Below are positions 30,013 to 37,793 of a stretch of 64,000 nucleotides of DNA, in pieces; position 1 is the first letter of the stretch; every line of letters begins with the position of its first letter. The stretch is from Aquimonas voraii (GTDB taxonomy: Bacteria > Pseudomonadota > Gammaproteobacteria > Xanthomonadales > Xanthomonadaceae). The translations under genes and the position numbers were made by a program. The notes below the pieces were generated by a model, which searched no databases, had not been told where the DNA came from, and saw only the letters and a program-made list of their open reading frames with translations. Location of the stretch: assembly GCF_900101825.1 (NCBI RefSeq), contig NZ_FNAG01000009.1, forward strand, positions 1 to 64,000, given 5' to 3'.

Positions 30013-30615
30013 TCACAGCCACCCCCGCTGCCGCGCCACGCGGTAGGCCTCGATGCGGTTTTCGGCGCCGAGCTTGCCGATGGCTTCGCTGAGGTAGTTG
30101 CGCACGGTGCCCTGGCTCAGGTTCAGACGCGTGGCGATGTCGGCGCTCTTGGCGCCTTCGCCGGCCAGTCGCAGCACCTGACGCTCGCGTTCATTGAGCG
30201 GGTCGACCTCGTCCCAGGCCGTCATCGCCAGCTGCGGGTCGATGGCGCGGCCGCCGCGATGCACCTGGCGCAAGGCGTCTGCCAGTTTCTCGGCCGGCGC
30301 GTCCTTCAGCAGATAGCCGCGCACGCCGGCCTCCAAAGCGCGCCGCAGGTAGCCGGCGCGGGCGAAGGTGGTGACGATCACCACGCGGGTCGGAAGGTTC
30401 AGCGCGCGAACCGCTTCCGCCAGCTCCAGCCCCGTGCGTCCGGGCATTTCGATGTCGGTCACCAGCAGGTCGGGGGTGAGCCGCTGCACCTCGGCCAGCG
30501 CGCTGTCGCCGTCCGCGCAGGCGGCGACCACCTCCAGATCGTGTTCCAGCCCGAGCAGCGCGGCGAGTGCGCCGCGCACCAGGGCCTGGTCTTCGGCGAG
30601 TGCCAGTCGAATCAT
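30013..30615 (-). CDS. DesR-like NarL/LuxR-family response regulator
   Basis: The 200-residue protein has a receiver domain (acidic Asp9, phosphoacceptor Asp54 in LLVTDIEMPG, Lys104) and a LuxR-type helix-turn-helix (LNERERQVLRLAGEGAKSADIATRL). The gene follows its histidine kinase by 13 bases, so the two form one system. A likely target is the ABC exporter about 4 kb away, whose upstream region has a palindrome of suitable form. Confidence 0.93.
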   Translation of the reverse strand: MIRLALAEDQALVRGALAALLGLEHDLEVVAACADGDSALAEVQRLTPDLLVTDIEMPGRTGLELAEAVRALNLPTRVVIVTTFARAGYLRRALEAGVRGYLLKDAPAEKLADALRQVHRGGRAIDPQLAMTAWDEVDPLNERERQVLRLAGEGAKSADIATRLNLSQGTVRNYLSEAIGKLGAENRIEAYRVARQRGWL

Positions 30616-30628
30616 TCCGTTCGCCCTT

Positions 30629-31786
30629 TCAAGTCGAGCCCGCTTCGGTCTGCGGCAGGGTGGCCGGTGCGCTCAGCAGCAGGCGCGTGCCGATCCCCGG
30701 AGGACTGTCCAGCTCGACGCGGCCGCCCAGCGCTTGCAGGCGCTCGGCGAAGCCCGGCAGGCCGCGATGGCCCTCGCGCTGGCGCGCACCGCCCACACCG
30801 TCATCGCTGATCTGCAGCTGCCAGACCGCGTTCGCGCCTTCGCCTTCGCGGCGCAGCTCGATGTCCACCCGGCTGGCGCGGGCATGGCGGATCACGTTGG
30901 TCACCGCCTCGCGCAGGGCCATCGCGAAGGCCTGGTCCAGCGGCGGCGGCAGCTCCAGCGCTGGCAGCTGTGCGTCCAGCTTCACTTCGGCGCTGAGCAG
31001 GGCCAGTCGAGCGGCTGCGATTTCTGCCTGCAGGCCGCCCGCGCGGATGCCGCTGACCGCTTCGCGCACCTGGTCGAGCGCTCCGCGCGCCGCGTGCTCA
31101 AGTTCGGCCAGCTGCTGTTCGGCGGCATTCGTATCGCGCGCCAGCAGCCGTCGGGCGAGCTGGGTCTTGAGCACCACCAGCGACAGCGTATGGCCCAGCG
31201 CATCGTGCAGGTCGCGGCCGATGCGCTCGCGCTCGGCCAGAGCCGCGAGGCGTCGCACTTCGTCCTGGCTCAGTTTCAGCACCGCCTGATGGCGCTCGCG
31301 GGCGCGGCTGGCGAGGATGCCGGCGCTGGCCATGCCGCCGATCATCGCCATCGCGATGCTGACCCCGAGTCCATACCGCCAGTCCGGCATCTGCAAGAAG
31401 AACTGGGCGCTCATGAGCGCCCAGAACAGCAGGGCCCAGCCCACCGCTCGCCGGGGTGCCCACGCGGTGGCTGCCATCGTCATCGCGTAGATCACGAAGG
31501 TGTTGCCGCCCGGATTCACCGTCATCAGCGCATAGCCCAGCGCGGCGCTGCCGTAGATGCACAGGTCGCGCGTGCGAGCCGTGGTGGCGGGGGCGGTGAA
31601 GCGCAGCCACAGCGGCAGAAAGATCGCGCAGGCCGCAAGCGAGGGCAGCAACAGACTGGCGAGGGGGCGCGGGATGAAGAACAGGGGCAGGAACACGAAG
31701 ATGAGATACAGCAGTCCCCACCAGCGCTGCGGCTCGTGTTCGTTGAGGCTGTGCTGCGGGGGTGGTCCTGCAAGGGCGGGTTTCAT
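30629..31786 (-). CDS. DesK-like sensor histidine kinase
   Basis: The 385-residue inner-membrane kinase has about five or six transmembrane helices (to about 165), a HisKA_3 domain with ERERIGRDLHDALGHTLSL, and an HATPase domain with REAVTNVIRHA (N box) and ISDDGVGG (G box). It has no large periplasmic domain, so it probably senses membrane state or a drug, as DesK does. It is upstream of and coupled to the response regulator. Confidence 0.93.
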   Translation of the reverse strand: MKPALAGPPPQHSLNEHEPQRWWGLLYLIFVFLPLFFIPRPLASLLLPSLAACAIFLPLWLRFTAPATTARTRDLCIYGSAALGYALMTVNPGGNTFVIYAMTMAATAWAPRRAVGWALLFWALMSAQFFLQMPDWRYGLGVSIAMAMIGGMASAGILASRARERHQAVLKLSQDEVRRLAALAERERIGRDLHDALGHTLSLVVLKTQLARRLLARDTNAAEQQLAELEHAARGALDQVREAVSGIRAGGLQAEIAAARLALLSAEVKLDAQLPALELPPPLDQAFAMALREAVTNVIRHARASRVDIELRREGEGANAVWQLQISDDGVGGARQREGHRGLPGFAERLQALGGRVELDSPPGIGTRLLLSAPATLPQTEAGST

Positions 31787-32002
31787 GGGCCTAGCCTAAA
31801 GGGGCGGGTCGGAGCGGTCACCGGGTGGGCCCAGGGCCACCCTGAGCTTCACCTTTGCCTCGTTATTGCTTGATGGATTGCTCGGTCGCTCGGAGCGAAG
31901 AGCAAGAGCTTTCGATCAGCCCTTCGAGCTGCCGGCCCCTGCGATCGTCACAGCGTGGGCCCTGGCCCACCATGAGCTTGACGCTCGCCCCGGTTTCGCT
32001 TG

Positions 32003-32050
32003 GTCGCTCCGTTGCTCCGTTGCTCCGTTGCTCCGTTGCTCCGTTGCTCT
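32003..32050 (+). repeat. 8-bp tandem array (GTTGCTCC, 6 units)
   Basis: One GTCGCTCC, four GTTGCTCC and one GTTGCTCT in perfect register, followed by a partial GTTGCTT. Confidence 0.85.
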
Positions 32051-32359
32051 GTTGCTTGAAGCGAAGAGCAAGAGCAAGAGCTTTCAGTCAGCCTTTCGGG
32101 CTGCCCGACCTACCTTTCTTTGCGTGGCCAAAGAAAGGTAGGCCAAAGAAAGGCCACCCCTCGTCCGCGCCCTTCGCGCATCCGTGCGCGAAGGGTTCGC
32201 GTGAGTCCGTGGGTGTTCGTGGACAGGCCGTCCCTGGCCTGTCACGAACATCGGCCGCATCCCTGCGGCCGCCCCTGTGGGCGGGTCCACGGCCTCCCGC
32301 CGCTCCCCAGGGGCCCCGTGGAAGAGCGCGGGCTCCTGCCCGCAGGAGCAAAAGCAGAA

Positions 32360-32422
32360 GCGAGAAGCGAGAAGCGGGAAGCGGGAAGCGGGAAGCGGGA
32401 AGCGGGAAGCGGGAAGCGGGAA
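32360..32422 (+). repeat. 7-bp tandem array (GCGGGAA, 9 units)
   Basis: Two GCGAGAA units followed by seven GCGGGAA units. The period is the same as in the GGGATTC arrays and the unit is closely related (GGGAAGC versus GGGAATC). Confidence 0.85.
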
Positions 32423-32610
32423 GCGAAGCGTCCATAGGGTGGGCCCTGGCCCACCGTGGCATGGGGGGCTCGCCCCTGTGTGCATCCATGCAAGGTACGA
32501 AGCTGGCTGCTGCGCACTGCATCTGGCCGGCGGGATGGCGGGGATTCGGCTCATGGTGGTCGAGAGCCCACCCTATGCGGTGGGCATGGACGGGCGGCGT
32601 GGCTTCGCGA

Positions 32611-34419
32611 CTACCGGACTTCGACCTGGTCGACATCGAAGCGCTGCGCGCCGCTGCCGGTTGCGCTGAGGCTGATGCCGCGCAGGCGCGAGCGGTCGAG
32701 GCCGGCGAGATTTTCGAGGTCGATCTCCACGCTCCGCCATTCGGTACCCGCGGCAAGCGGAACCACCGTCGGTGCGCCTTCGCCGGAGAACAGCAGCAGC
32801 TGCAGAGGCGTGGCGCTGCGCACCTGGAGGTGGAGGCGCGTCACCGCGCGCGCGTCGACCGGCGCCATCGGTGCGCTGCCGGGGCTGAAGAACACGCCGG
32901 CCCAGGCGGGCTGTCCATCCGTGCCCTGTTCGGCGAGCTCGACTTCGACGCGCAGCGCGCCGGCGCTGTCCGCGGCACCGTCCGCGATGCGCGCGATGCG
33001 CGCCGTGGAGCGGCCGCCGCGCATCTGGTCCGAAGCCGGCATCCAGCTCGGCGGCAGCGCGTCCACGTCGAAGTCCGCCAGCTGGCCAGGCGCGAGCTTG
33101 GCCTCGGATTCGGCAGGCGGGCGTGGGTCGACGCGTCGGCCGTTCTTCCACACGCTGACGAGTTCGCGGGTGGCGCGGATGTCCGCGCTTGGATCACCCT
33201 CGACCAGCACCAGGTCGGCGCGCAGGCCGGGCCCGATGCGACCGCGGTCGGTGAGGCCGAACTGCTGCGCCGGCACCGAGGTCGCCGCGCGCAGGGCCTC
33301 GAGCGGGCTCAGGCCGGCTTCGACCAGCAGGGCCAGTTCGCCGTGCATCGAGATGCCGAACGCGGTGCCCGGATTCGGCGCATCGGTGCCGGCCAGCACC
33401 GGCACGCCGGCCGCGTGAAGGGCGGCGACGCGGGCTTTCGCACGCTCGATGAGCTGTGCTGCAAGCGGCCCGAAGCTGGGGCGCCCCCGCAGCTGCTCGC
33501 GCTGGCCGGCCGACAGCCGCTCGGCGAGGCGAGGATGGTCGGCGAGGTCACTGTCCACACCCGAGAACGCCGCAATGACCGACAGCGTCGGGGTGACGAA
33601 AGCGCTGCGCACGCGCGCAGCCTCGACAAGTGCGCGGTCATCGCCGGCATCCTGCGGCACATGCACGAGACCATCGGCGCCCTGTTCCAGCACTTCGATC
33701 GCGTTGGCCACGGTGGACACATGCGCCAGTGCGCGCAGGCCCTGCGCCTTGGCCGCGGTGATCACCGCCTGCGAGCGCGCGGCATCCAGTGTCGGCATGC
33801 GTTCCTTCTCGCGATAGGCCGACAGATCCTCGCGGACGAGCTTGATGAAGTCCGAGCCCTCAGCGCGGCGCGCGGCGACCCAGGCCTGCGCCGCTTCTGG
33901 CGCATCCACGGTGGCCACGGCAACGCCGAACTGGGTGCCGTGCCCGCCCTGCGCGGTGGCCAGCATCCCTGCGCCCCAGAGGTCGGCGCGGTCGCTGGTG
34001 CCCAGGGACTCGCGCTCGGCACGCGCGCTCTGCAGCAGCGCCGGATCACCGAACATGTCGAGCACGGTGGTGGTGCCGAAGCGCAGGGCCTCCCGGCGGG
34101 CCTCGCCGTAGGCGTGGACATGGGCGTCGATGAACCCGGGCAGCAAGGTCTGGCCATCGGCTTCGACCACGGTCAGCCCATCTGCGGGCAGCGACTCGGC
34201 GATCGCTTCGATGCGTCCATTGCGCACGGAGACATCGGCGCGCGGCCAGAGCCTGTCGCCGTCGAACACCCGCGCGCCGCGGATCAGGAAGGCCTCGGGG
34301 CCGGCATCGTGCGCGGGTGGTTTCGCAGGAGACTTGGGTCCTTCGCTCAGCGCGATCAGGGCGATCAAGGCGACACCGCTCAGCGCGGCGATCAGGGCGG
34401 GAGTGGAGAGGCGCGCCAT
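32611..34419 (-). CDS. membrane-anchored amidohydrolase with extra C-terminal domain
   Basis: The 602-residue protein has an N-terminal signal or anchor (about 5-25) and an amidohydrolase TIM barrel of the imidazolonepropionase/prolidase-like group (about 45-435). Metal-site motifs are visible: LLPGFIDAHVHAYGE, the carboxylated-Lys candidate FIKLVRED, ALAHVST, LVHVPQD, and LAGTDAPNPG. An appended domain of about 150 residues (about 450-602) looks like a beta-sandwich of the CIA30/carbohydrate-binding kind (RLHLQVRSATPLQLLLFSGE). The location is probably periplasmic. The substrate is unknown. The gene follows the ABC permease after 4 bases, so it is operonic with the exporter. Confidence 0.85.
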   Translation of the reverse strand: MARLSTPALIAALSGVALIALIALSEGPKSPAKPPAHDAGPEAFLIRGARVFDGDRLWPRADVSVRNGRIEAIAESLPADGLTVVEADGQTLLPGFIDAHVHAYGEARREALRFGTTTVLDMFGDPALLQSARAERESLGTSDRADLWGAGMLATAQGGHGTQFGVAVATVDAPEAAQAWVAARRAEGSDFIKLVREDLSAYREKERMPTLDAARSQAVITAAKAQGLRALAHVSTVANAIEVLEQGADGLVHVPQDAGDDRALVEAARVRSAFVTPTLSVIAAFSGVDSDLADHPRLAERLSAGQREQLRGRPSFGPLAAQLIERAKARVAALHAAGVPVLAGTDAPNPGTAFGISMHGELALLVEAGLSPLEALRAATSVPAQQFGLTDRGRIGPGLRADLVLVEGDPSADIRATRELVSVWKNGRRVDPRPPAESEAKLAPGQLADFDVDALPPSWMPASDQMRGGRSTARIARIADGAADSAGALRVEVELAEQGTDGQPAWAGVFFSPGSAPMAPVDARAVTRLHLQVRSATPLQLLLFSGEGAPTVVPLAAGTEWRSVEIDLENLAGLDRSRLRGISLSATGSGAQRFDVDQVEVR

Positions 34420-34423
34420 GGAC

Positions 34424-35206
34424 TCAGCGCCCCTTGAGCCGCAGCGCAGCCAGCGCCAGGAAGAACACGGTGAAGCCGATCAGCACCGCGCTGTGCAGCA
34501 GCACGTTGACGCCCTCGATCTGGCCGCTGATGCCCAGCGCCAGCTGGGCCAGATGCCAGGCCGGCCAGACCACCGCCAGCTTCTGGATGATCTCGGGAAA
34601 GGCGAACAGCGGCATCCACAGGCCCGACAGCACCGACATCGGCAGGTAGATGAGATTGACCACGCCGACCGCCGCCTGGCCCTTGACCAGGCTGCCGATC
34701 AGCAGTCCCAGCGCGCAGAAGGGCAGGGCGCCCAGCATCAAGGCGCACAGCAGCAGGGTCCACTCGCCGAAGGCCATGCGCACCTCGCCAAGGCCCATCG
34801 CCGCGGCGCTCAGCAGCAGCACCACGCAGAGCGCAGCGATCAGGCTCATCGCGATCTTGGCGGCGAAGTAGGCGGCGATCGGCATCGGCGAGACGCGCTT
34901 CAGCTCGAGCAGCCCGTTCTCGCGTTCCATCGCCATGCCGACGCCGAAGCCGAACAGGGCCGGGCCGATCACCCCGAACACGCCGTAGGTGGCAAACAGA
35001 TAGGTGGCCTTCTGGAAGCTGCCCCACTGGCCCGGAATCAGCACGGCGAACGTCAGGTAGAAGGCCACCGGAAAGGCCAGGGTGGGAATGACGAAGGCGG
35101 GCGTGCGCGCCATGCGCAGCAGCTCGTACCAGGCTTCCAGCGCGTACATGCGCAGGCTTTGCGCCGCCGTCATCGGCAGGGTCGAAGGCAGGGTCAGGGC
35201 GTTCAT
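34424..35206 (-). CDS. ABC-2 type transporter permease
   Basis: Six-helix permease of 260 residues of the ABC-2 exporter family. A cytosolic N-terminus (MYALEAWYELLRMARTPAFV) is followed by helices. The family stretch MERENGLLELKRVSPMP and the late LPMSVLSGLWMP loop are present. Its start overlaps the ATPase stop by 4 bases. Together they form a DrrAB/NatAB-like efflux pump, of the type often driven by DesK/DesR-like systems such as the one encoded nearby. Confidence 0.92.
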   Translation of the reverse strand: MNALTLPSTLPMTAAQSLRMYALEAWYELLRMARTPAFVIPTLAFPVAFYLTFAVLIPGQWGSFQKATYLFATYGVFGVIGPALFGFGVGMAMERENGLLELKRVSPMPIAAYFAAKIAMSLIAALCVVLLLSAAAMGLGEVRMAFGEWTLLLCALMLGALPFCALGLLIGSLVKGQAAVGVVNLIYLPMSVLSGLWMPLFAFPEIIQKLAVVWPAWHLAQLALGISGQIEGVNVLLHSAVLIGFTVFFLALAALRLKGR

Positions 35207-36096
35207 GCGGCGTCTCCGGTCAAGGCGAGGAAGGCGTCTTCGAGGTTCAGCGGACGAATCTCGATGCCATGCAGCGCGGGATCGAGGTGCAGCAGGCGAC
35301 GCAGCAGGGCATCGCTGTCGCTGCAGCGGAGCGACACGCGGCTGCCCTCGGATTCCACCGATTGCACCTCCGGCAGCGCCGCGAGCTCGGTGGCCGACAG
35401 CCGGGTCACGCAGCGGAGGCGCGCGCCCTGGGCGCGGGCCTTGAGGCCCGAGGGTGTGTCCTCGGCCAGCACGCGGCCGCGTTCGATCAGCACCACGCGC
35501 TCGGCCAGGGCGTCGGCTTCTTCGAGGTAGTGGGTGGTCAGCACGATCGAGGTGCCGGCCTCACGCAGGGCCTGGATCACCTGCCAGAAGCCGCGTCGGG
35601 CTTCGACATCCAGCCCGGTGGTGGGCTCGTCCACGAACACCAGTTCGGGCGCACCACAGATGGCGAGCGCGAACTGCACGCGCCGCTGCTGGCCGCCGGA
35701 CAGCGCGGCATAGCGGCGCGCGGCCAGCTCGCTCAGGCCGGCCAGCGCGAGCGTTTCGTCGATCGCGCGCGGCGCCGGGTAGTAGCTGGCGAACAGATGC
35801 ACCAGCTCGCGCACACGCAGGGTTTCGGGCAGGCGCGCTTCCTGCAGCATCACGCCGATGCGGCGACGCGCCGAGGCTTCGCGAGGATCGGCACCGAACA
35901 GGCTGACCTCGCCCGCATCGGCGGCGAGGCGGCCGGTGAGCAGGCCGAGCGCGGTGCTCTTGCCGGCGCCATTGCTGCCCAGCAGGGCGAGCAACTCGCC
36001 GCGGCGCAGCTGCAGATCGATGCCGTCGAGGGCGGTGATGGCGCCGTAGCGCTTGTATGCGCCGCGGAGTCGGGCGATCGGGTCTGGCGTAGTCAT
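35203..36096 (-). CDS. ABC transporter ATP-binding protein
   Basis: ATPase of 297 residues for the ABC-2 permease. It has Walker A GSNGAGKST (40-48), Q-loop MLQEARLPE, signature LSGGQQRRVQFAL, Walker B LVFVDEPTTGLD and the switch His in LTTHYLEE. A C-terminal extension of about 75 residues resembles the DUF4162-like tail of DrrA proteins. It is first in the ATPase-permease-amidohydrolase operon. A palindrome lies 86 bp upstream of its start. Confidence 0.95.
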   Translation of the reverse strand: MTTPDPIARLRGAYKRYGAITALDGIDLQLRRGELLALLGSNGAGKSTALGLLTGRLAADAGEVSLFGADPREASARRRIGVMLQEARLPETLRVRELVHLFASYYPAPRAIDETLALAGLSELAARRYAALSGGQQRRVQFALAICGAPELVFVDEPTTGLDVEARRGFWQVIQALREAGTSIVLTTHYLEEADALAERVVLIERGRVLAEDTPSGLKARAQGARLRCVTRLSATELAALPEVQSVESEGSRVSLRCSDSDALLRRLLHLDPALHGIEIRPLNLEDAFLALTGDAA

Positions 36097-36180
36097 GGGC
36101 TCCTCCCTGCGCGAATCGGCATGGGAGGAAGCTTCCGGGTTACGCCCGCAGTGCTGCAGTGGCGGCTGTCAGCGCTGCAC

Positions 36181-36196
36181 CATGACAGTTGTCATG
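36181..36196. promoter_or_regulatory. palindromic operator candidate CATGACA-GT-TGTCATG
   Basis: A perfect 7-bp inverted repeat with a 2-base centre sits in the 156-bp region between the leftward ABC ATPase and the rightward small membrane protein. Its form suits a dimeric LuxR-type response regulator. The nearby DesR-like protein is the obvious candidate, by inference. Confidence 0.5.
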
Positions 36197-36252
36197 TGGC
36201 ATGGCGCTGGCGTCATACTCGGCGCCCCTTGCCCTGACTTCAAGGCCGCACC

Positions 36253-36651
36253 ATGCGCATCCGTGCCCATGCCCTTGCCAGCCTGCTGTTTGCGCTCACG
36301 CTGGCGCTGAACGCCGCGTTCTGGGGCGGCGTCGGCCTTTCGCCCACGCTGGGCCCGATCGTGCGCCAGCCTCTGCCGATGCAGGCGCCGCTGGCCTACA
36401 CCTGGCTGCTGATTGGCGAAAACCTCGGCCGGCCCCTGGGCCTGCAGGACAGTCTGGTGGCGTTCGCCGAGGGCAACATCGAAGACCTGCCGCGCGTGGT
36501 CGAGGGCGGGCCGCTGGCCGTCGAGCGTCTGCTGCAATCGCAGGCGGGCTGGATCGGCAGCCTGCACGGCGCGCCCTTGGTCCTGCTGCCGCTCGCGATC
36601 TTCCTGTGGTGGCGTCGCCCGCGCGGACTCAAGACGTTCGGCGGCCGCTGA
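36253..36651 (+). CDS. small membrane protein, unknown
   Basis: The 132-residue protein has one N-terminal helix (about 7-27) and one near the C-terminus (about 103-119), with a soluble segment of about 75 residues between them. No family is recognised. It is divergent from the ABC exporter, and the shared upstream palindrome suggests common control. It converges with the ArsR regulator gene. Confidence 0.55.
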   Translation: MRIRAHALASLLFALTLALNAAFWGGVGLSPTLGPIVRQPLPMQAPLAYTWLLIGENLGRPLGLQDSLVAFAEGNIEDLPRVVEGGPLAVERLLQSQAGWIGSLHGAPLVLLPLAIFLWWRRPRGLKTFGGR

Positions 36652-36674
36652 GCGGTGCCCGCCGGCAGCGCTGT

Positions 36675-36992
36675 TCAGGGCGCTACGCAGTAGATCCGGT
36701 GCAGCACGGCGATGATGTCCTGCACCGGGCCTGGCGACAGCGAGTAGTAGATCGTCTGCGCCGAACGCCGCGTCTGCACCAGCCCCTCCTCGCGCAGCAC
36801 GGCGAGGTGCTGCGAGAGCGCCGACTGCGAGAGTTCCATCCCAGCGTTGATGTCCGACACCGCCTGTTCGCCGCCGGCCAGCATGCACAGGATCATCAGC
36901 CGTTTCTCATTGGCCATGGCCTTGAGCAGTTGCGCCGCATCGGTGGCGTGGCTGCGCATCTCTTCGGCATCGGTGGGGGCGAGTGGAGTCAT
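36675..36992 (-). CDS. ArsR-family persulfide-type regulator (BigR/SqrR-like)
   Basis: A winged-helix repressor of 105 residues. Two cysteines, Cys36 (LMILCML) and Cys102 (HRIYCVAP), occupy the places of the redox pair that forms a tetrasulfide or disulfide bridge in BigR, SqrR and YgaV, proteins that derepress sulfide-detoxification genes. No metal-site motif (ELCVCDL) is present. Start ATG 36992 is the natural one. The neighbours (rhodanese, sulfide:quinone-oxidoreductase-like protein) support the assignment. Its probable operators lie at 37650-37667 and 51450-51467. Confidence 0.85.
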   Translation of the reverse strand: MTPLAPTDAEEMRSHATDAAQLLKAMANEKRLMILCMLAGGEQAVSDINAGMELSQSALSQHLAVLREEGLVQTRRSAQTIYYSLSPGPVQDIIAVLHRIYCVAP

Positions 36993-37004
36993 GGCTTGAG
37001 AGCG

Positions 37005-37220
37005 GGGATTGGGGATTGGGGATTGGGGATTCGCGAGTGAGGCTTCCGCTCGCTTCGCGCCAGAGGGTCTGGCTCGCAACTCCAGGAAACCGGATCTGCC
37101 GGCGCGCGAGAGTAGAGCGTCTGCGCTCCTCTGTGGAGCCCGAGCCTTCGCGCGGCCTTCAGCCCACCGCGCCGGAGGTGCCCGGCTCTCACGAATCCCG
37201 AATCCCGAATCCCAAATCCC
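37005..37220. repeat. inverted pair of 7-bp arrays
   Basis: Four GGGATTS units (37005-37032) face three GAATCCC units and one AAATCCC unit (37193-37220) across a 160-base loop. It lies between the rhodanese stop and the ArsR start. No gene is seen inside. Confidence 0.8.
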
Positions 37221-37226
37221 GGCTCT

Positions 37227-37616
37227 TCAGTGCTGCGTCACCGGCTTGCCTGCCGCCGTCCAGGCGGTGATGCCGCCGGCCAGCGAGCGCACGCGGGTGA
37301 AGCCGAGTTTCTGCAGGCTTTCCGCGGCCAGGGCCGAGCGCCCGCCAGTGCGGCAGTAGAGAACGATGGGCTGCTCGCGTACGGCCAGCGCGGGCTCGGT
37401 GACGCAGGCGATCGCGGGGTTGGCCTCGACCTGGAACTCGAGCACGCCGCGCGGGATGGGGATGGCGCCAGCGATGTGGCCGGTGGCGAACTCGCCCGGC
37501 TCACGGACGTCGATCAATACGTAGCTGCCGGGGGCCTCGGCTGCCAGCGCCTCGACGCTGACTTCGGTGATGCGGGCGCGGGCTTCGGCGACCAGTTCGG
37601 CGGGGGACTTGGACAT
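37227..37616 (-). CDS. rhodanese-domain sulfurtransferase
   Basis: A single-domain rhodanese of 129 residues. The active-site loop is YCRTGGRS with catalytic Cys88, and the other family marks DVREPGEFATGHIAGAI and LAGGITAW are present. It moves sulfane sulfur between thiols, here probably the product of sulfide oxidation. It is divergent from the sulfide:quinone-oxidoreductase-like gene. A promoter with the shared AT-rich palindrome lies just upstream. Confidence 0.92.
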   Translation of the reverse strand: MSKSPAELVAEARARITEVSVEALAAEAPGSYVLIDVREPGEFATGHIAGAIPIPRGVLEFQVEANPAIACVTEPALAVREQPIVLYCRTGGRSALAAESLQKLGFTRVRSLAGGITAWTAAGKPVTQH

Positions 37617-37649
37617 GAACGGCTCCTGTCGTATATCAGTTGACGCTAA

Positions 37650-37667
37650 TATTAGAAAACACTAAAT
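37650..37667. promoter_or_regulatory. BigR/SqrR-type operator, copy 1
   Basis: TATTAG-AAAACA-CTAAAT, an AT-rich imperfect palindrome inside GC-rich DNA, begins 34 bases upstream of the rhodanese start. The same TATTAG-N6-CTAAAW form occurs 35 bases upstream of tauE at 51450-51467. Confidence 0.7.
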
Positions 37668-37680
37668 TGGCGTCGGTCAA
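37651..37680 (-). promoter_or_regulatory. candidate rhodanese promoter overlapping the operator
   Basis: On the minus strand TTGACC (37675-37680) and TCTAAT (37651-37656) are 18 bases apart, and the palindrome lies between and across the -10. Repressor binding would therefore block polymerase. Confidence 0.5.
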
Positions 37681-37793
37681 GTCTAACGGTCGGGCAGCGG
37701 CACATGCTGGGGCCGCAACGACAGGAATCCGAGGCAGCGGCCCTTCCGGCGGGGCGGCGCCATTCTCATGAAGCCGGCCGGGAGGGACGGAGC

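Larger units (their letters stand above)
31787..32610. repeat. 824-bp repeat mosaic, no gene
   Basis: No credible gene is present. Seen in order: a REP-like palindrome (31823-31842); a block with GCGAAGAGCAAGAGC (about 31893-31934), repeated at about 32058-32109; another REP copy (31953-31976); an array of six 8-bp GTTGCTCC-type units (32003-32050); a perfect 14-bp hairpin CCTACCTTTCTTTG / CAAAGAAAGGTAGG (32109-32122/32129-32142); an array of 7-bp GCGGGAA-type units (32360-32422); and a further REP copy (32433-32459). This is the densest repeat cluster in the window. Confidence 0.8.

Noticed and set aside
31855-34437. 860-codon frame across the repeat mosaic and antisense to the amidohydrolase
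   Set aside because: The first half translates tandem repeats, the second half is a shadow of the amidohydrolase.
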